Source: Alphaproteobacteria bacterium (GTDB taxonomy: Bacteria > Pseudomonadota > Alphaproteobacteria > Rhodobacterales > Rhodobacteraceae). From it: a stretch of DNA of 8,555 nucleotides. Positions 6,874 to 8,555 of the stretch are shown here, piece by piece. The notes under the pieces were generated by a model that worked only from the letters and a program-made list of their open reading frames with translations, did no database searches and was not told the origin of the DNA. A program made the position numbers and the translations under genes. Numbering within the stretch: position 1 is the stretch's first letter; every line of letters starts with the position of its first letter. Where the stretch lies: contig JAUHWJ010000055.1 in NCBI GenBank assembly GCA_030424705.1, forward strand, positions 1 to 8,555. Reading direction: 5' to 3'.

Positions 6874-7311
6874 TCAGGCGCTCTCCTCATGGTAGTCTCC
6901 GGGGCCTGCGCCGATCCACGCGTAGAGTTCCCACAACGTTCCGTCGGGGTCGTGGAAGTAGGCGCAGCGCGCATTCCAGACATAATCCGCCGGCGGGCCC
7001 GCGAAGGGCACGCCCGCGGCCGAAAGCTCCGCATACCAACGGTCGACCGCCTGCGCATCCGGCAGGTTGACGGCGATGCAGGCCTTGTGCGCCATCTTCG
7101 GCGCCCGTTCGGTGGAGACGCCGCAATGGGCGCCGATATGGTCTATCTCCCACGCCGCGAGGGTCAGCCCGGCGCCGTGGAAATCCGCGAAGCCTTCGGC
7201 GCGGCGTCGGAGGCGAAAGCCGAGCTTGTCCACATAGAACGCCACGGTCCTCTCGATGTCCTCGACGAGGATGCAGATATCGGAGATCGGTTGGGTCTGG
7301 CCGAACTTCAT
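6874..7311 (-). CDS. VOC superfamily (glyoxalase/dioxygenase-fold) protein
   Basis: A 145-residue protein made of two beta-alpha-beta-beta-beta modules, the usual vicinal oxygen chelate (VOC) plan. Module one begins ISDICILVEDIERTVAFYVDKLGF (residues 9-32). Module two begins near ACIAVNLPD (77-85), includes DRWYAELSAAGVPF, and ends with the typical FHDPDGTLWELY (119-130). By pattern, the four metal-ligand positions would be D11, E55, K76 and E128: both glutamates are kept, but both usual histidines are replaced (His75 lies next to K76). This makes a standard glyoxalase I role doubtful. The start ATG at 7311 follows AAAGGCGG; the frame stays open upstream into the antisense of other sequence with no VOC resemblance. 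It lies 13 nt after the regulator gene and 21 nt before the binding protein, so it probably belongs to the transport operon. Confidence 0.85.
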   Translation of the reverse strand: MKFGQTQPISDICILVEDIERTVAFYVDKLGFRLRRRAEGFADFHGAGLTLAAWEIDHIGAHCGVSTERAPKMAHKACIAVNLPDAQAVDRWYAELSAAGVPFAGPPADYVWNARCAYFHDPDGTLWELYAWIGAGPGDYHEESA

Positions 7312-7324
7312 CGCGCCGCCTTTC

Positions 7325-8053
7325 TTATCGTTTGAGGGTGACGCCGACGCGCGCCGCGGCGCCGACGAGATGGGCGCGCATCGCCGCCTCCGCTTCGTCC
7401 GGGGCGGCGGCCCGAAGGGCTGCGTAGATGCGGTCATGCTCGCCCAGATTGACCTCCACGAGGTCGGCGATCGGGTTGATCGCGCGGGCGTGGCGGATCG
7501 AACCGCGGATGCGTTCGCAGATGAAGGAGACGAACGTCTCGATGAAGGCGTTCCCGGTCGCGGCCGCGATCTCCCGGTGGAAGACGAGGTCGGCGTCGAT
7601 GGAGCCTTCCTCCCACCGCTCCTCGCCCCTCATCCGCTCCAGCGCTGCGCCGATCCGCTCGAGATCCGCCTCCGTGCGGCGTGTCGCGGCGAGGCGTGCG
7701 GCCTCCGTCTCGAGGATCGCGCGCAGCTCGAAAAGCTGCGCCATCCCCTCCCCGCCGAGTGCGGCGGCGTCTATCCTGATAGCGAGCCGGCGTTCCGGAG
7801 CGAGGACGAAGGAGCCGACACCCTGCCGTGCGTCTACGAGTCCGTCCGCCCTTAGCCTCGCCACGGCCTCGCGCACCACATTGCGTGACACGCCGAACAA
7901 TGCGGCCAGCTTCTGTTCCGTCGGGAGCCGCGTTCCGGGCGCTATGGCGCCCTCCGAAATGCGACGGCTCAACATCGCCGCCACGCGGTCCGGCAGGAGT
8001 TCCGCCGACAGCGGCGTTTCATCAGTCGGCCAGCCGTGCGACGGGGCGCTCAC
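7325..8053 (-). CDS. GntR-family transcriptional regulator, FadR (FCD) subfamily
   Basis: A 242-residue regulator. The N-terminal winged helix-turn-helix (about residues 20-84) contains LPTEQKLAALFGVSRNVVREAVARL and the wing DARQGVGSFV, both classic for GntR. The C-terminal all-helical FCD domain (about 105-235) carries the Asp-His3 metal set at D155 and H159 (DLVFHREIAAATGN), H206 (EHDRIYAAL) and H228 (AMRAHL). FCD regulators usually bind a small organic acid or similar ligand and release DNA. The start is GTG at 8053 with GGAGGT 10 nt upstream; an in-frame TAG two codons before it rules out a longer protein. It is the first gene of the operon and probably controls itself and the VOC and ABC genes, given the 13-nt gap downstream and the palindrome upstream. 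The effector is unknown but may be the transported compound. Confidence 0.93.
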   Translation of the reverse strand: MSAPSHGWPTDETPLSAELLPDRVAAMLSRRISEGAIAPGTRLPTEQKLAALFGVSRNVVREAVARLRADGLVDARQGVGSFVLAPERRLAIRIDAAALGGEGMAQLFELRAILETEAARLAATRRTEADLERIGAALERMRGEERWEEGSIDADLVFHREIAAATGNAFIETFVSFICERIRGSIRHARAINPIADLVEVNLGEHDRIYAALRAAAPDEAEAAMRAHLVGAAARVGVTLKR

Positions 8054-8063
8054 GATCTATCCC

Positions 8064-8069
8064 ACCTCC
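8064..8069 (-). promoter_or_regulatory. Ribosome binding site of the GntR-type regulator
   Basis: GGAGGT on the minus strand lies 10 nt before the GTG at 8053. Together with the in-frame TAG just ahead of the GTG, it fixes the start of the regulator. Confidence 0.65.
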
Positions 8070-8079
8070 ATGTTGTAGG

Positions 8080-8109
8080 ATGATGCGATCACACGGTGAC
8101 CGTGGTCAA
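8080..8109 (-). promoter_or_regulatory. Putative sigma70-type promoter of the regulator-VOC-ABC operon
   Basis: On the minus strand, TTGACC (8109-8104) resembles a -35 box and CATCAT (8085-8080) a weak -10 box, 18 nt apart. Transcription would begin near 8073 and leave a leader of about 20 nt containing the GGAGGT ribosome site. The -10 match is poor, so this is a candidate only. The adjacent palindrome falls inside the spacer. Confidence 0.45.
8092..8104. promoter_or_regulatory. Palindromic putative operator (CACGGTGACCGTG)
   Basis: A perfect inverted repeat with 6-bp arms, CACGGT and ACCGTG, around one central base. It lies 39 nt upstream of the regulator start and within the spacer of the putative promoter. 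FadR-type GntR proteins bind short palindromes as dimers and often repress their own promoter, so this is a natural operator candidate. That this protein binds here is inferred from position. Confidence 0.5.
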
Positions 8110-8110
8110 T

Positions 8111-8555
8111 CGTTAATGCGTGCTTGGCGGTGTTCGGCGCTCAATTGGATATGCTCGCAAGAAGGTCGCGGCGTACTGCAGGCATCGTTTGCGGATCGCC
8201 GCGGCTGGCTCGACCCTGGTCACGCTCGCGACCCAACACTAAAATACAATGGCACTGATGAACCCGAATAATCTTCTAATGATCCGCGCAGCTTATCACG
8301 CGTGACTGATTTCGGGCAGTCGCGCCCGCCGGGGTATGTTGGCCTGGAGAGGGCCAAAAAACTCCGCGCCCCAACGGCAGTAACGCCCGCCCCGCTATGA
8401 CACTCGAAAGCAATGAGGATTTCCTCCCGTGGCCTGCCCCGATAGGGTGGTCCGGTTTCAGTCTTAGTGCATGACGGGTCTGGGCGCTACGGCTTGGGTG
8501 GCCGGCGTAGCGGTTCCAGGTGGCGAAGCCGGCCACTGCAGGACCTCCGGAGCCG
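8111..8555. other. Region without a supported gene, right end of window
   Basis: These 445 bases lie upstream of the regulator operon. Stretches around 8235-8285 are much richer in A and T than the rest. Open frames here match no family I recognise, including a minus-strand frame from 8276 that stays open to the window's right edge and could be the end of a gene entering from the right. Features seen are an inverted repeat at 8498-8536, a short stem at 8339-8357 and CTGCAG at two places. The stretch around 8430-8470 vaguely recalls sequence flanking insertion elements, but no transposase part is visible. Confidence 0.5.
8498..8536. repeat. Inverted repeat with 9-bp arms
   Basis: GTGGCCGGC at 8498-8506 and GCCGGCCAC at 8528-8536 are perfect reverse complements separated by 21 bases. 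There is no T-run on either side, so a terminator is not indicated. It could be a stem-loop in a transcript, a protein site, or chance in GC-rich sequence. Confidence 0.45.

Noticed and set aside
5716..7335. Long plus-strand open frame (539 codons) opposite the binding protein and VOC genes
   Set aside because: No recognisable domain and biased Arg/Asp/Gly composition; the minus strand here has clear families with ribosome sites.
8339..8357. TTGGCC/GGCCAA stem near a run of six A
   Set aside because: A terminator needs T after the stem on the transcribed strand. On the plus strand A follows, and on the minus strand the T-run comes before the stem.
8401..8430. Short near-palindrome GAGGATTTCCTC
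   Set aside because: Five-base arms without a gene or promoter in place; within what chance gives.
8276..8536. Minus-strand frame of 86 codons
   Set aside because: No recognised domain, its ATG lies inside the inverted repeat, and the frame stays open to the window edge, so neither start nor identity can be supported.

Overview
The window comes from a GC-rich genome with strong G/C preference at third codon positions. Together with the gene families present, this suggests an alphaproteobacterium (Rhodobacterales- or Rhizobiales-like). That is an inference from composition and gene content; there is no marker gene here.

Positions 1-4043 (+ strand) hold most of a seven-gene Mrp (Mnh/Pha, group 1) cation/proton antiporter operon: the 3' end of mrpA, then mrpB, mrpC, mrpD, mrpE, mrpF and mrpG. 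Every junction overlaps by 4 nt (GTGA or ATGA) or 1 nt (TGATG), so the genes look translationally coupled and made in step. Their products should form one membrane complex exchanging cytoplasmic Na+ (or K+) for external H+, supporting pH and salt homeostasis.

Positions 4044-4283 are a convergent intergenic region, visibly less GC-rich at its left end, with one hairpin next to each flanking operon. Both hairpins lack a clear T-run.

Positions 4284-8053 (- strand) hold a compact five-gene operon read right to left: a GntR/FadR-type (FCD) regulator, a small VOC (glyoxalase-fold) protein, a Tat-type NMT1/THI5-like solute-binding protein, an ABC ATPase and an ABC inner-membrane permease. Gaps are 13 and 21 nt, then two 4-nt overlaps. 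The last two genes seem to start at non-ATG codons placed on the preceding stop: CTG (CTGA) for the ATPase and TTG (TTGA) for the permease. The layout suggests uptake of a small organic compound that is perhaps acted on by the VOC protein and sensed by the regulator. The substrate cannot be read from the sequence. A promoter with a perfect 13-bp palindrome in its spacer lies upstream of the regulator gene and is the likely operator.

Positions 8111-8555 contain no gene I can support. The right end has a 9-bp-arm inverted repeat and a short open minus-strand frame running off the window, possibly the edge of another element.

I found no RNA gene, CRISPR array, complete insertion sequence or new defence system. 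The most unusual points are the CTG start, the regulator-VOC-ABC gene combination with unknown substrate, and the promoter palindrome.
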